This document shows positions 26,301-33,505 of a DNA stretch of 36,132 nt, piece by piece. Under the pieces are notes generated by a model that was given only the letters and a program-made list of their open reading frames with translations, was not told the origin of the DNA and made no database searches. The stretch covers positions 1 to 36,132 of the forward strand of contig UQWP01000037.1 of NCBI GenBank assembly GCA_900544825.1, written 5' to 3'. This DNA is from an uncultured Prevotella sp. (GTDB taxonomy: Bacteria > Bacteroidota > Bacteroidia > Bacteroidales > Bacteroidaceae). The translations under genes and the position numbers were made by a program. The stretch's first letter is position 1; each line of letters opens with the position of its first letter.

Positions 26301-27758
26301 CTAACATTGAACCGTCTGCGTCTCCGGCCAGTTCACCAGATACAGCATTTCCGTAGCTCGCGTAAAGGCGGTATAGAGCCAGTGGATATAGTCGGGATTG
26401 AGCATATCATCCGTCATATACCCCTGATCCACATACACATGCGCCCACTGTCCGCCCTGCGCCTTGTGGCAGGTTACGGCGTATGCGAATTTCACCTGCA
26501 GGGCATTGAAGAACTGATCCTGTCGGATTGCCTTCATCCTATCTGCCTTGAGCGGAATATCCTGATAATCCTCTTCTATCTGATGGAAGAGCTGCTCCTG
26601 CTGTTCATGGGTCAGGGCAGGTGCCTCGCTCGTCAATGTATCCAGCAGCACCGTAGCTTCCAGCTCATAGTTGCCGTAATCGGGAAACTGGAGCAGCAGC
26701 GTGGCAAAGCGGAAGCCATAGAGGTCAATGCGGCGGCGCACCTTCAGCACTTTCGCCCGATCGCCATTCGCCAGAAAAGCAGGAATCTCGTTGCTTTGAA
26801 GTTTATTATTACTCTTCCTCTCTTCTTCCATCCAGTAATAATTGTTCTTCACAATCATCAGGATATCGCCCTGCGAAAGCTCTTCCTCCCTATCCAGCAC
26901 CATATTGCGGATGCCCTGGTTGAAGATGTTTGCACGCTTGTTGCTGCGAGTCACCACGATGGTATCGTCCAGACCCACATGGTAATAGCTGTCGGCTAGA
27001 GCCTCTATCAGTTCGGCTCCAGGCATCGGCTTGATATCCGAATAGCCAGCGAAACGAATCTTCGGAAGTTGGGTAATGTCATCATGCGTAATCATCTGTC
27101 TGATCATCGTGGCATTATAGAGAATACCCGATTCCTCGCTCTGTCGGAGCACCTCGTTCAGATCACATTCATACACCTTCAGTCCATATCCCTCCAGCAT
27201 CGCTGCATGCAGGGCTGGCGATTCCTCCTCGCCTACAGGAGGCAACTGCGCCTTGTCACCTATCAGCAGCAAGCGGTCGTTACGTCCCTGATACACGAAA
27301 TGCACCAGGTCATCCAACAGGCATCCGCTTCCGAAGCTCATCCCTCCCAATCCCATATTGGCTATCATCGACGCCTCATCTACCATGAAAAGCGTATCGG
27401 TATAGAGATTATCATTCAGATTAAACAGTCCCTCTACCCCCGAAAACGATTTTTCACGATAGATACGGCGATGGATGGTATAGGCAGGCGAACCGCTGTT
27501 CAGCGAGAACACCTTCGCAGCCCTACCCGTAGGTGCCAGGAGCATCACCTTCTGACGAATCTCCTTCAGGGTCCTGACGATGGCACCCGAGAGCGTTGTC
27601 TTACCCGTACCCGCACTACCTCGCAGAATCATTACGGCATGCGGATCTCTATCGGTAAGAAACTCAGCAAACACCTCCAGGGCATGTGCCTGTTCCTGGG
27701 TTGGCGGAAAGCCAAATTGCTGCAATATCTTATATTTTAGCTCGTCTATTATCATCAA
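26301..27758 (-). CDS. RecD-like ATP-dependent DNA helicase (superfamily 1B)
   Basis: A 485-residue helicase. Walker A (motif I) is GSAGTGKTT at 47-55, motif II is 'LFMVDEASMI', motif III is 'LLLIGDKAQLPPV', and the C-terminal motifs V-VI are 'YAVTCHKAQGGQW' and 'YTAFTRATEMLYLV'. This is the AAA_30 plus UvrD_C_2 architecture of RecD/Dda-type 5'-3' helicases. It lacks the long N-terminal extension of RecD2, and no RecB/RecC-like genes are nearby, so it probably works alone in repair or replication-fork processing. Two consecutive ATG codons begin the gene; the first is annotated. The 5' leader shares a compact divergent promoter region with the next plus-strand gene. Confidence 0.9.
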   Translation of the reverse strand: MMIIDELKYKILQQFGFPPTQEQAHALEVFAEFLTDRDPHAVMILRGSAGTGKTTLSGAIVRTLKEIRQKVMLLAPTGRAAKVFSLNSGSPAYTIHRRIYREKSFSGVEGLFNLNDNLYTDTLFMVDEASMIANMGLGGMSFGSGCLLDDLVHFVYQGRNDRLLLIGDKAQLPPVGEEESPALHAAMLEGYGLKVYECDLNEVLRQSEESGILYNATMIRQMITHDDITQLPKIRFAGYSDIKPMPGAELIEALADSYYHVGLDDTIVVTRSNKRANIFNQGIRNMVLDREEELSQGDILMIVKNNYYWMEEERKSNNKLQSNEIPAFLANGDRAKVLKVRRRIDLYGFRFATLLLQFPDYGNYELEATVLLDTLTSEAPALTHEQQEQLFHQIEEDYQDIPLKADRMKAIRQDQFFNALQVKFAYAVTCHKAQGGQWAHVYVDQGYMTDDMLNPDYIHWLYTAFTRATEMLYLVNWPETQTVQC

Positions 27759-27803
27759 TTTGTTATTTATCCTTTAATAATTAATAATTTCAACACCAAA
27801 TAT

Positions 27804-27834
27804 TTTGTGTTGTCTCCGTTTTGCATTATCTTTG
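27804..27834 (+). promoter_or_regulatory. Predicted promoter of the membrane protein-DUF3822-rsmD operon
   Basis: TTTG (27804-27807), a 19-bp spacer and TATCTTTG (27827-27834), a full consensus match. The start near 27839 falls inside a 14-bp tandem repeat. Confidence 0.72.
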
Positions 27835-27869
27835 CAGAAGATAAGCTGCAGAAGATAAGCTGCAGAAGC
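27834..27869 (+). repeat. 14-bp tandem repeat at the transcription start
   Basis: Two exact copies of GCAGAAGATAAGCT (27834-27847 and 27848-27861) and a partial third (GCAGAAGC, 27862-27869). They begin at the last base of the -7 element and occupy the 5' end of the predicted mRNA. Confidence 0.85.
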
Positions 27870-27874
27870 AGATG

Positions 27875-27882
27875 CAAAAGTA
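27875..27882 (-). promoter_or_regulatory. Predicted -7 element of the RecD-like helicase gene
   Basis: The minus strand reads TACTTTTG. No good -33 element is seen. The start near 27870 would give a leader of about 112 nt overlapping the divergent promoter. Confidence 0.4.
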
Positions 27883-27897
27883 CTAATACTTTTTGAA

Positions 27898-28386
27898 ATG
27901 AGAATGAAATTAAGAAAAATAAACAATAATGCCATCCTGGGCGCCTGCGTCATCATCATGATGCTGCTTTGCGCTCTCAGTATCAGCCAGCCTCTCATCT
28001 TCGAGAAACAGATGGCGAACCGCGAAGCCGAGGTGAAGGAGAAACTGATGCTCATCCGTTCTGCCGAAGAAAGATACAGGGCGAAGCACGGAGTCTATAC
28101 CGGCGATTTCGCTGTCCTCATCAAGGCAAAGTATCTCAAGGCTGAGGATACCCTCATCCCTTATTCCGATGGCAGGAAATTCTCGCTCGCCGCCACTACC
28201 ATCATCCATAAAAGCGGAAAGCAGATTCCGCTGATGGAATGCGGAGCCACCTACGAAGACTATCTCGATGGTCTCAACGAGGAGGCGATCCAACAGGTAA
28301 CAGAAAAAGCTTCCGATGCCGGCAACTTTCCTGGATTAAAGATCGGAGACATCACCAAAGACAACGACAATGCAAGTAATTGGTAA
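27898..28386 (+). CDS. Small membrane-anchored protein of unknown function, pseudopilin-like N-terminus
   Basis: A 162-residue protein I cannot name. A short basic N-terminus is followed by one hydrophobic helix (about 11-31), then a helical segment 'EAEVKEKLMLIRSAEERYRAKHGVYTGDF' in part and a soluble domain. A long N-terminal helix followed by 'ERYRAKHGVYTGD' is reminiscent of type IV pilin or pseudopilin-like proteins, where an 'A...Y...NG.YP' pattern follows the helix, but there is no clear prepilin cleavage site. The protein ends in a polar tail, and its stop overlaps the next gene by 17 nt, so the two are probably translationally coupled. The ATG at 27898 is used; Met3 (27904) is an alternative. 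It is probably an inner-membrane protein with the domain outside. Confidence 0.75.
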   Translation: MRMKLRKINNNAILGACVIIMMLLCALSISQPLIFEKQMANREAEVKEKLMLIRSAEERYRAKHGVYTGDFAVLIKAKYLKAEDTLIPYSDGRKFSLAATTIIHKSGKQIPLMECGATYEDYLDGLNEEAIQQVTEKASDAGNFPGLKIGDITKDNDNASNW

Positions 28387-29182
28387 GAAAAGAACACAGC
28401 AAGCACGACTCACCATCCGTGTGAGCAAGAATACACTCAGCTTCTCGGTTGTAGATCGCGAAGCCGAGCACCAGTTGATATACGAACCTTACACCGTGAA
28501 AAGCGGTGTATCGATAGCAGCCAACCTCAGACAGGCTTTCGGCGAAAGCGAACTCCTGCAGCGCGGCTATCAGAAGGTGCGTGTCTATATCGATACGCCT
28601 ATCCTGCTGGTACCTATCGAGGAATTCCACGAGGAAGACCTCACCGTGCTCTATCAGCATGCCTTCACGGGCAGCCACAGCGATGCCATCCTTTACAGGG
28701 TGCAGCCGAATCTGAATGTGGTAGCCGTTTTCCCAATCAACAAGGATCTGAAGATGGTGATAGAAGACAACTTCCAGGATGTGCGCTTCACTCCTATCAT
28801 GCAGCCGATGTGGAACTATCTGCACAAGCGCAGCTTCACGGGTATCTACCACAAGCTCTATGCGTATTTCCACGACAAGAAGGTGGACATCTTCTGTTTC
28901 GAGAAAAACAGATTCAAGTTCTACAATTCCTTCCAGGCTGATCATGCCAAGGATGCACTCTACTTCATCCTCTTCGTATGGAAGCAGCTGGGATTGCAGC
29001 AGATGCAGGATGAGCTGCATGTTGCGGGCGATATTCCGGATAAGGATTGGTTCCTCTACAATGCCAAGCTCTATGTCAAGAAGACCTTTCTCCTGAATCC
29101 AAGCGCCGAATTCAATCGTGCGCCCATCACGGAAATCAAGGGAATGCCGTTCGATCTGCTGACGCTCTATCTGAGTAAGTAA
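28370..29182 (+). CDS. DUF3822-family protein
   Basis: A 270-residue soluble protein that I recognise as DUF3822, a family with an actin/hexokinase-like fold known mainly from Bacteroidota and commonly encoded just before rsmD. Visible features are an N-terminal beta-rich lobe ('LTIRVSKNTLSFSVVD'), a central 'VFPINKDLKMVIEDNF' segment, and a second lobe with 'DIFCFEKNRFKFYNSF' and a 'ALYFILFVWKQLGL' helix. The function is unknown; no catalytic motif is evident. Its start overlaps the end of the membrane protein gene by 17 nt, and rsmD follows 59 nt later, which suggests a single three-gene operon. Confidence 0.8.
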   Translation: MQVIGKKRTQQARLTIRVSKNTLSFSVVDREAEHQLIYEPYTVKSGVSIAANLRQAFGESELLQRGYQKVRVYIDTPILLVPIEEFHEEDLTVLYQHAFTGSHSDAILYRVQPNLNVVAVFPINKDLKMVIEDNFQDVRFTPIMQPMWNYLHKRSFTGIYHKLYAYFHDKKVDIFCFEKNRFKFYNSFQADHAKDALYFILFVWKQLGLQQMQDELHVAGDIPDKDWFLYNAKLYVKKTFLLNPSAEFNRAPITEIKGMPFDLLTLYLSK

Positions 29183-29241
29183 AGTGCGTTGCCCAAAAGG
29201 CGCTAGCCCCACTCAACATTCAACATTTAACATTAAAACAA

Positions 29242-29772
29242 ATGAGAATCATAACAGGACAATATAAGGGTCGCCATTTCGACATACCACGTTCGTTCAA
29301 GGCGCGACCAACCACAGATTTCGCAAAGGAGAACATCTTTAATGTTTTGCAGAATTACATCGATTTCGAGGATGCCACAGCCCTCGACCTCTTTGCCGGC
29401 ACAGGCAGCATCTCGCTGGAACTGGTATCCCGTGGATGCAGCCGAGTGATCAGTGTAGAGGCCGACCGCGACCATGCCAACTTCATCCGCGAGTGTTTCA
29501 AGAAACTGGGCGAAGACAAGGATCTTCTGATTCGTGGCGATGTATTCCGCTTCTTGAGAACCTGCAAGCAGAAGTTCGATTTCATCTTTGCCGATCCGCC
29601 ATACGCGCTGGAGAAGCTGCCCGAGATTCCAGACCTTGTACTGAATGGCGATCTTCTCAACGAAGAGGGCATCTTCGTTTTCGAGCATGGCAAGAACTAC
29701 GATTTCTCCGACCATCCCCGATTCCTGGAGCATAGAAGTTACGGAAGCGTAAACTTCTCGATATTCAGATAA
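29242..29772 (+). CDS. rsmD: 16S rRNA (guanine-966-N2)-methyltransferase RsmD
   Basis: A 176-residue SAM-dependent methyltransferase that modifies G966 of 16S rRNA in the small ribosomal subunit. The N-terminus 'MRIITGQYKGRHF' and 'RPTTDFAKENIFNVL' are family signatures. The SAM motif is LDLFAGTGS (48-56), and the catalytic DPPY motif is at 118-121. The length is normal. A 59-nt spacer separates it from the DUF3822 gene, and it ends in a strong bidirectional terminator. Confidence 0.96.
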   Translation: MRIITGQYKGRHFDIPRSFKARPTTDFAKENIFNVLQNYIDFEDATALDLFAGTGSISLELVSRGCSRVISVEADRDHANFIRECFKKLGEDKDLLIRGDVFRFLRTCKQKFDFIFADPPYALEKLPEIPDLVLNGDLLNEEGIFVFEHGKNYDFSDHPRFLEHRSYGSVNFSIFR

Positions 29773-29777
29773 AAAAG

Positions 29778-29821
29778 AAAAATCCTCGTTTGCATCTTCT
29801 GAGATACAAACGAGGATTTTT
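29778..29821. terminator. Bidirectional intrinsic terminator between rsmD and cls
   Basis: AAAAATCCTCGTTTG (29778-29792) pairs with CAAACGAGGATTTTT (29807-29821), with an extra inner ATCT/AGAT stem. It serves the convergent rsmD and cardiolipin synthase genes. Confidence 0.93.
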
Positions 29822-29836
29822 GATTAAAGCAACACT

Positions 29837-31261
29837 TTACAGCAGCGGCGAAAGCAATCTTACGATACTCTCGAACAATCTTTTCAGGAACGGGCGCCTT
29901 ACTAAATACGCCACATCATCCACCAGAATACTGCTGGATTCATCCTTCAGATAAATCCGCTTGATTCTCTGCGCCATTTCCTCATCATAGAAGAAGGCAT
30001 TCGCCTCGAAATTATTCTCGAAACTACGGAAATCCACATTCGTGCTGCCCACGGTACAGAGATTGTCATCGCTCACCAGCAACTTGCTGTGATTGAATCC
30101 GCCCGTGTAGAGATAAACCTTCACGCCAGCCTCTATCGCCTCCATCAGATAAGAGCGGGAAGCCCACTCCACCATCCTGGCATCTGAATGCCTAGGCATC
30201 AGCAGGCGGATATCCACTCCCGCCAGCGCCGCCGTGCGCATCGCAAAGAGCACAGGCTCGGTAGGCAAGAAATAAGGCGTCTCCATATACACATACTTCT
30301 GCGCCTGAAGCAGAATGCGAACATATCCCTGCATGATATCAGGCCATGGAGCAATCGGACTGCTCGTCACTACCTGCACCAGACAGTTGTTCCTGATCTT
30401 CGAATCTACCGGCGGATAATATTTTCGGTTGGATACCAAGGTGCGATCCACAAAATACCAGTCTATCAGGAAAGCACGCTGCAGGGCATAAACGCCTCCG
30501 CCCTCTATCCTCAGATGCGTATCACGCCACTTCTGTTTCCCGGTGCCCTTCACATAGCGCTTGGCGATGTTCATGCCACCGATGAATCCTACCCTGCCGT
30601 CTATCACGCATATCTTGCGGTGATTGCGGTAGTTCACCTTACTGGTAAACGCCGGAAACCTTACCGGCATGAACGAATGCACATCGATGCCCGCTTCTCT
30701 CATTCGCTCAAAGAAGGCATCCTTCACCTTCCAGCAGCCCACATCATCGTATATCAGTCTGATTTCCACTCCCTGCTCCGCCTTGTCTATCAAGGCATCA
30801 GCCACCAGATAGCCCAAGGCGTCATCCTCGAAGATGTAGGTATCCAGATGGATGTGATGCTTCGCCTTACCTATCTCATATAATAAGGAGAAGATGAATT
30901 CATAACCGTCGGTAAAGATATCCACCTGGTTGTCCTTAAACGGGAATGCCCAGTTCTGATTGGTAAAGAGATTCATCAGCGGCTTGTTGTTGGCAGGGAT
31001 ATGCAGATTCTCCTGCTCGGCAAACTCCAGCATCGAGCGCTTGGTCAACTGGTCCATGCTTCTGTCGCTGATCAGCCGTTCCTTTCTCGTATTCTGTCCG
31101 AAAAAGATATAGAAGATGATTCCCACGAAAGGCATGAAGGCGAGCACAAGAATCCACGCCATCGTCTTGGCGGGCTGTCGGTTGTCCATCAAGACGGTGA
31201 TGATAGCGGGAATCATGATCGCCATATAAAGCAAGAGATAAATCCAATGAATATATATCAT
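29837..31261 (-). CDS. cls: Cardiolipin synthase (phospholipase D superfamily)
   Basis: A 474-residue membrane enzyme that joins two phosphatidylglycerol molecules to make cardiolipin. Two N-terminal membrane helices (about 4-25 and 33-54) are followed by two HKD motifs: His214-Lys216-Asp221 in 'HRKICVIDG' and His391-Lys393-Asp398 in 'HSKLLVSD'. Both catalytic sets are complete, with the 'GFIGGMNI' and 'GSTNVDFRSF' follow-on motifs. The length is typical of ClsA-type enzymes. It starts 45 nt after the dnaG stop in the same direction, and no separate promoter matching the consensus is seen, so it may be co-transcribed with dnaG. Confidence 0.95.
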   Translation of the reverse strand: MIYIHWIYLLLYMAIMIPAIITVLMDNRQPAKTMAWILVLAFMPFVGIIFYIFFGQNTRKERLISDRSMDQLTKRSMLEFAEQENLHIPANNKPLMNLFTNQNWAFPFKDNQVDIFTDGYEFIFSLLYEIGKAKHHIHLDTYIFEDDALGYLVADALIDKAEQGVEIRLIYDDVGCWKVKDAFFERMREAGIDVHSFMPVRFPAFTSKVNYRNHRKICVIDGRVGFIGGMNIAKRYVKGTGKQKWRDTHLRIEGGGVYALQRAFLIDWYFVDRTLVSNRKYYPPVDSKIRNNCLVQVVTSSPIAPWPDIMQGYVRILLQAQKYVYMETPYFLPTEPVLFAMRTAALAGVDIRLLMPRHSDARMVEWASRSYLMEAIEAGVKVYLYTGGFNHSKLLVSDDNLCTVGSTNVDFRSFENNFEANAFFYDEEMAQRIKRIYLKDESSSILVDDVAYLVRRPFLKRLFESIVRLLSPLL

Positions 31262-31306
31262 ACCTTTCGCATTTTTAAATTTTCTTTTTCCTGTTTCCAG
31301 AATATC

Positions 31307-33268
31307 CTAGTTGAATACCGAGTTGGTCTGGTTGGCAAGCAGCGAGTTCATCTTCTTCAGTTTCATAAACTCCTCCACCAGCTCCCTGTTCGTAGGGTTC
31401 CTGGCAAACTCCTGCTGCACCTCTATCAGTCGCTGTGCGATATAATGCGTGCGGAAGCTCAGCAGATCCTTAAAGACAAACTGGCGCAGCTTCTCTGCAT
31501 TCAGCTTCAGCTGCAGACTCGCCGTAGAAACCTCCTGGTCTCCCGTCGGCAGACTGGCAATCCTGCTCACCTCCGGGTTCGGATGGTTGGCAAAATAGGT
31601 TTCCGCCACGAAGTTCTCATCCTCCAGATGCTCCAGCGTCTCCTGCAAGATTTTATTATACAACTCGTTATGGAATCTGAACTCATCGCCCGACATATCC
31701 AGATAGATATATTGTGCTATCGGCAGTTCTACATCGTTGCCATCCACATCCTTCACCACGATATGCTTTTCGCCGTGGTGGATAATCAGCTTCACCAGCA
31801 GGTCTTCCACCTCCAGCAGCTTGTCCAGCGGCGTCACGCCCCTCATGGCAGCCTGCATTCCCTGCTGTGGGGCTGTTGCCTTCGGGTCTCTCAGTCCAGC
31901 CGCACGCCGTTCAGCCTTCACCTGTTCGCTCATGCCGTTTCTCACGAAGTTGTTCAGCGCATTCACGATAATCGCCTCGTTCACGCCCAGTCGGTGGGCG
32001 CAGTCGGTGATGTAAGAGGCTCGGGTAATCTGGTTCTTGATTTTCGAGATGCTCTCCACGATGCTGTTGATAGCCTGACTTCTCTTCACCGGATCGGTCA
32101 CGCCATTCAGCGAGAGGTCGGTCTTAAACTGTATGAAGTCCTTCTGGTTTTCCTCTATGTATTTTCTGAAGTCGGCAGCTGTATGGCTTCGGGCAAAGCT
32201 GTCAGGGTCGTTTCCATCGGGCAGGAAGAGCACCTTCACGTTCATCTCCTCCTCCAGCAGCATGTCAGTACCTCGCAGCGCCGCATGCACACCGGCAGCA
32301 TCGCCGTCGTAGAGCAATACGATGTTGCTGGTGAATCGGTGGAGCAGTCTAATCTGATGGATGCTCAGCGCCGTACCCGAGTTGGCCACCACGTTTTCGA
32401 TGCCGCACTGGTGCATGGAGATGACATCCGTATATCCCTCCACCATATACACGCAGTCTTCCTTGGCGATGGCCTTCTTCGCCTGATACAGTCCGTAGAG
32501 TTCGCGCTCCTTGTGGTAGATGATACTGTCGGGCGAGTTCACGTATTTCTGGCTCACACCCTTGGTACGGGTATCCAGCACGCGTCCGCCGAAAGCCACC
32601 ACCTTTCCGCTCACACTCAGCCACGGGAAGATGGCGCGCCCCGAGAATCGGTCCAGATACTTGTCCTGTCCGCTCTTGTTGCCCGCTTCCTCCTTATCTA
32701 CCTTGAAGCAGAGACCGGTATCCACCAGGAATTTCGGCTGATATCCTTTCTTCATCGCCTCGTCGAAGAGCGCAGTGCGCTGGTTCAGGGCGAATCCCAG
32801 CTGGAATTTCCGGATGATGTCGTCTCTGAATCCTCGGCTTCTGAAATACTGCATGCCGATGGCTCTTCCGTCCACATCATTCTGCAGGATGTCCTGGAAG
32901 TATTTCGCCGCCCATTCATTCACGATGAACATCGATTCGCGCTCGCTTTCCCGCTGCTTCTCCTCGTTGGTCATCTCGCGTTCCTGAATCTCGATATGGT
33001 ATTTGTTAGCCAGCCATCTCAGCGCATCAGGATAGGTCATCTGCTCCAGCTCCATCAGGAAGTTGATGGCATTGCCGCCCTTTCCGCAGGTAAAGCAGTG
33101 GCAGATACCACGCGTAGGAGAAACGGAGAAGGATGGATGGGAATCGTTGTGGAAAGGACACAGACCGATGTAGTTGATGCCGCGCTTTTTGAGCGTGACG
33201 AATTCCGACACCACCTCTTCTATCTTGGTAGAGTCCATGATACGTGCTATCGTCGGTTTGTCTATCAT
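31307..33268 (-). CDS. dnaG: DNA primase
   Basis: A 653-residue primase that makes RNA primers at the replication fork. The N-terminal CHC2-type zinc finger uses Cys37, His40, Cys58 and Cys61 (CPFH...CFTC). The catalytic core has 'QLGFAL' and 'GRAIFPW' motifs, and the TOPRIM site has the acidic 'VYMVEGYTDV' and 'LLYDGDAAG' motifs. The C-terminal region (about 450-653) is helical and is expected to bind the replicative helicase DnaB. The length is normal for Bacteroidota. The gene has its own near-consensus promoter and precedes cls. Confidence 0.97.
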   Translation of the reverse strand: MIDKPTIARIMDSTKIEEVVSEFVTLKKRGINYIGLCPFHNDSHPSFSVSPTRGICHCFTCGKGGNAINFLMELEQMTYPDALRWLANKYHIEIQEREMTNEEKQRESERESMFIVNEWAAKYFQDILQNDVDGRAIGMQYFRSRGFRDDIIRKFQLGFALNQRTALFDEAMKKGYQPKFLVDTGLCFKVDKEEAGNKSGQDKYLDRFSGRAIFPWLSVSGKVVAFGGRVLDTRTKGVSQKYVNSPDSIIYHKERELYGLYQAKKAIAKEDCVYMVEGYTDVISMHQCGIENVVANSGTALSIHQIRLLHRFTSNIVLLYDGDAAGVHAALRGTDMLLEEEMNVKVLFLPDGNDPDSFARSHTAADFRKYIEENQKDFIQFKTDLSLNGVTDPVKRSQAINSIVESISKIKNQITRASYITDCAHRLGVNEAIIVNALNNFVRNGMSEQVKAERRAAGLRDPKATAPQQGMQAAMRGVTPLDKLLEVEDLLVKLIIHHGEKHIVVKDVDGNDVELPIAQYIYLDMSGDEFRFHNELYNKILQETLEHLEDENFVAETYFANHPNPEVSRIASLPTGDQEVSTASLQLKLNAEKLRQFVFKDLLSFRTHYIAQRLIEVQQEFARNPTNRELVEEFMKLKKMNSLLANQTNSVFN

Positions 33269-33360
33269 TATTCTAATCCTCTTATTTTTATTTGCAAAGA
33301 AAATGCAAACGAGCGCAAAGAAAGCTTGCTTTCAATTTGCCGAGTGCAGCTTTTCTTATG

Positions 33361-33391
33361 CAAAGGTACGATAAATCTTTGAAAGTGCAAA
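33361..33391 (-). promoter_or_regulatory. Predicted promoter of dnaG
   Basis: The minus strand reads TTTG (33388-33391), a 19-bp spacer and TACCTTTG (33361-33368). The start near 33356 gives a leader of about 88 nt. Confidence 0.75.
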
Positions 33392-33431
33392 GAGAAAGGG
33401 GCAGAAAAGCATAAATGAAACATATAAAAAA

Positions 33432-33472
33432 GAAAAGGTTACATCCGGCAAAGGATATTCCAAAACCTTTTC
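33432..33472. repeat. Inverted repeat immediately upstream of the GH115 -7 element
   Basis: GAAAAGGTT (33432-33440) pairs perfectly with AACCTTTTC (33464-33472) around a 23-nt loop that contains ATCC/GGAT. It ends 1 nt before the -7 element. It could be an operator, or on the minus strand, where TTTTTT follows, a weak terminator. Confidence 0.6.
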
Positions 33473-33473
33473 C

Positions 33474-33481
33474 TACCTTTG
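33474..33481 (+). promoter_or_regulatory. Predicted -7 element for the GH115 gene
   Basis: TACCTTTG is an exact -7 match. The start near 33486 gives a 20-nt leader. The -33 position falls inside the inverted repeat and has no TTTG, which hints at regulation by a bound protein. Confidence 0.6.
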
Positions 33482-33505
33482 CACCCACAACAGCAATGAT
33501 TATTT

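Noticed and set aside
31001..33382. A 793-codon open frame on the plus strand opposite cls and dnaG
   Set aside because: It is antisense to two unmistakable genes with complete catalytic motifs. Its translation is compositionally odd (rich in His, Leu, Gln and Val) with no recognisable domain, so it is a codon-usage shadow.
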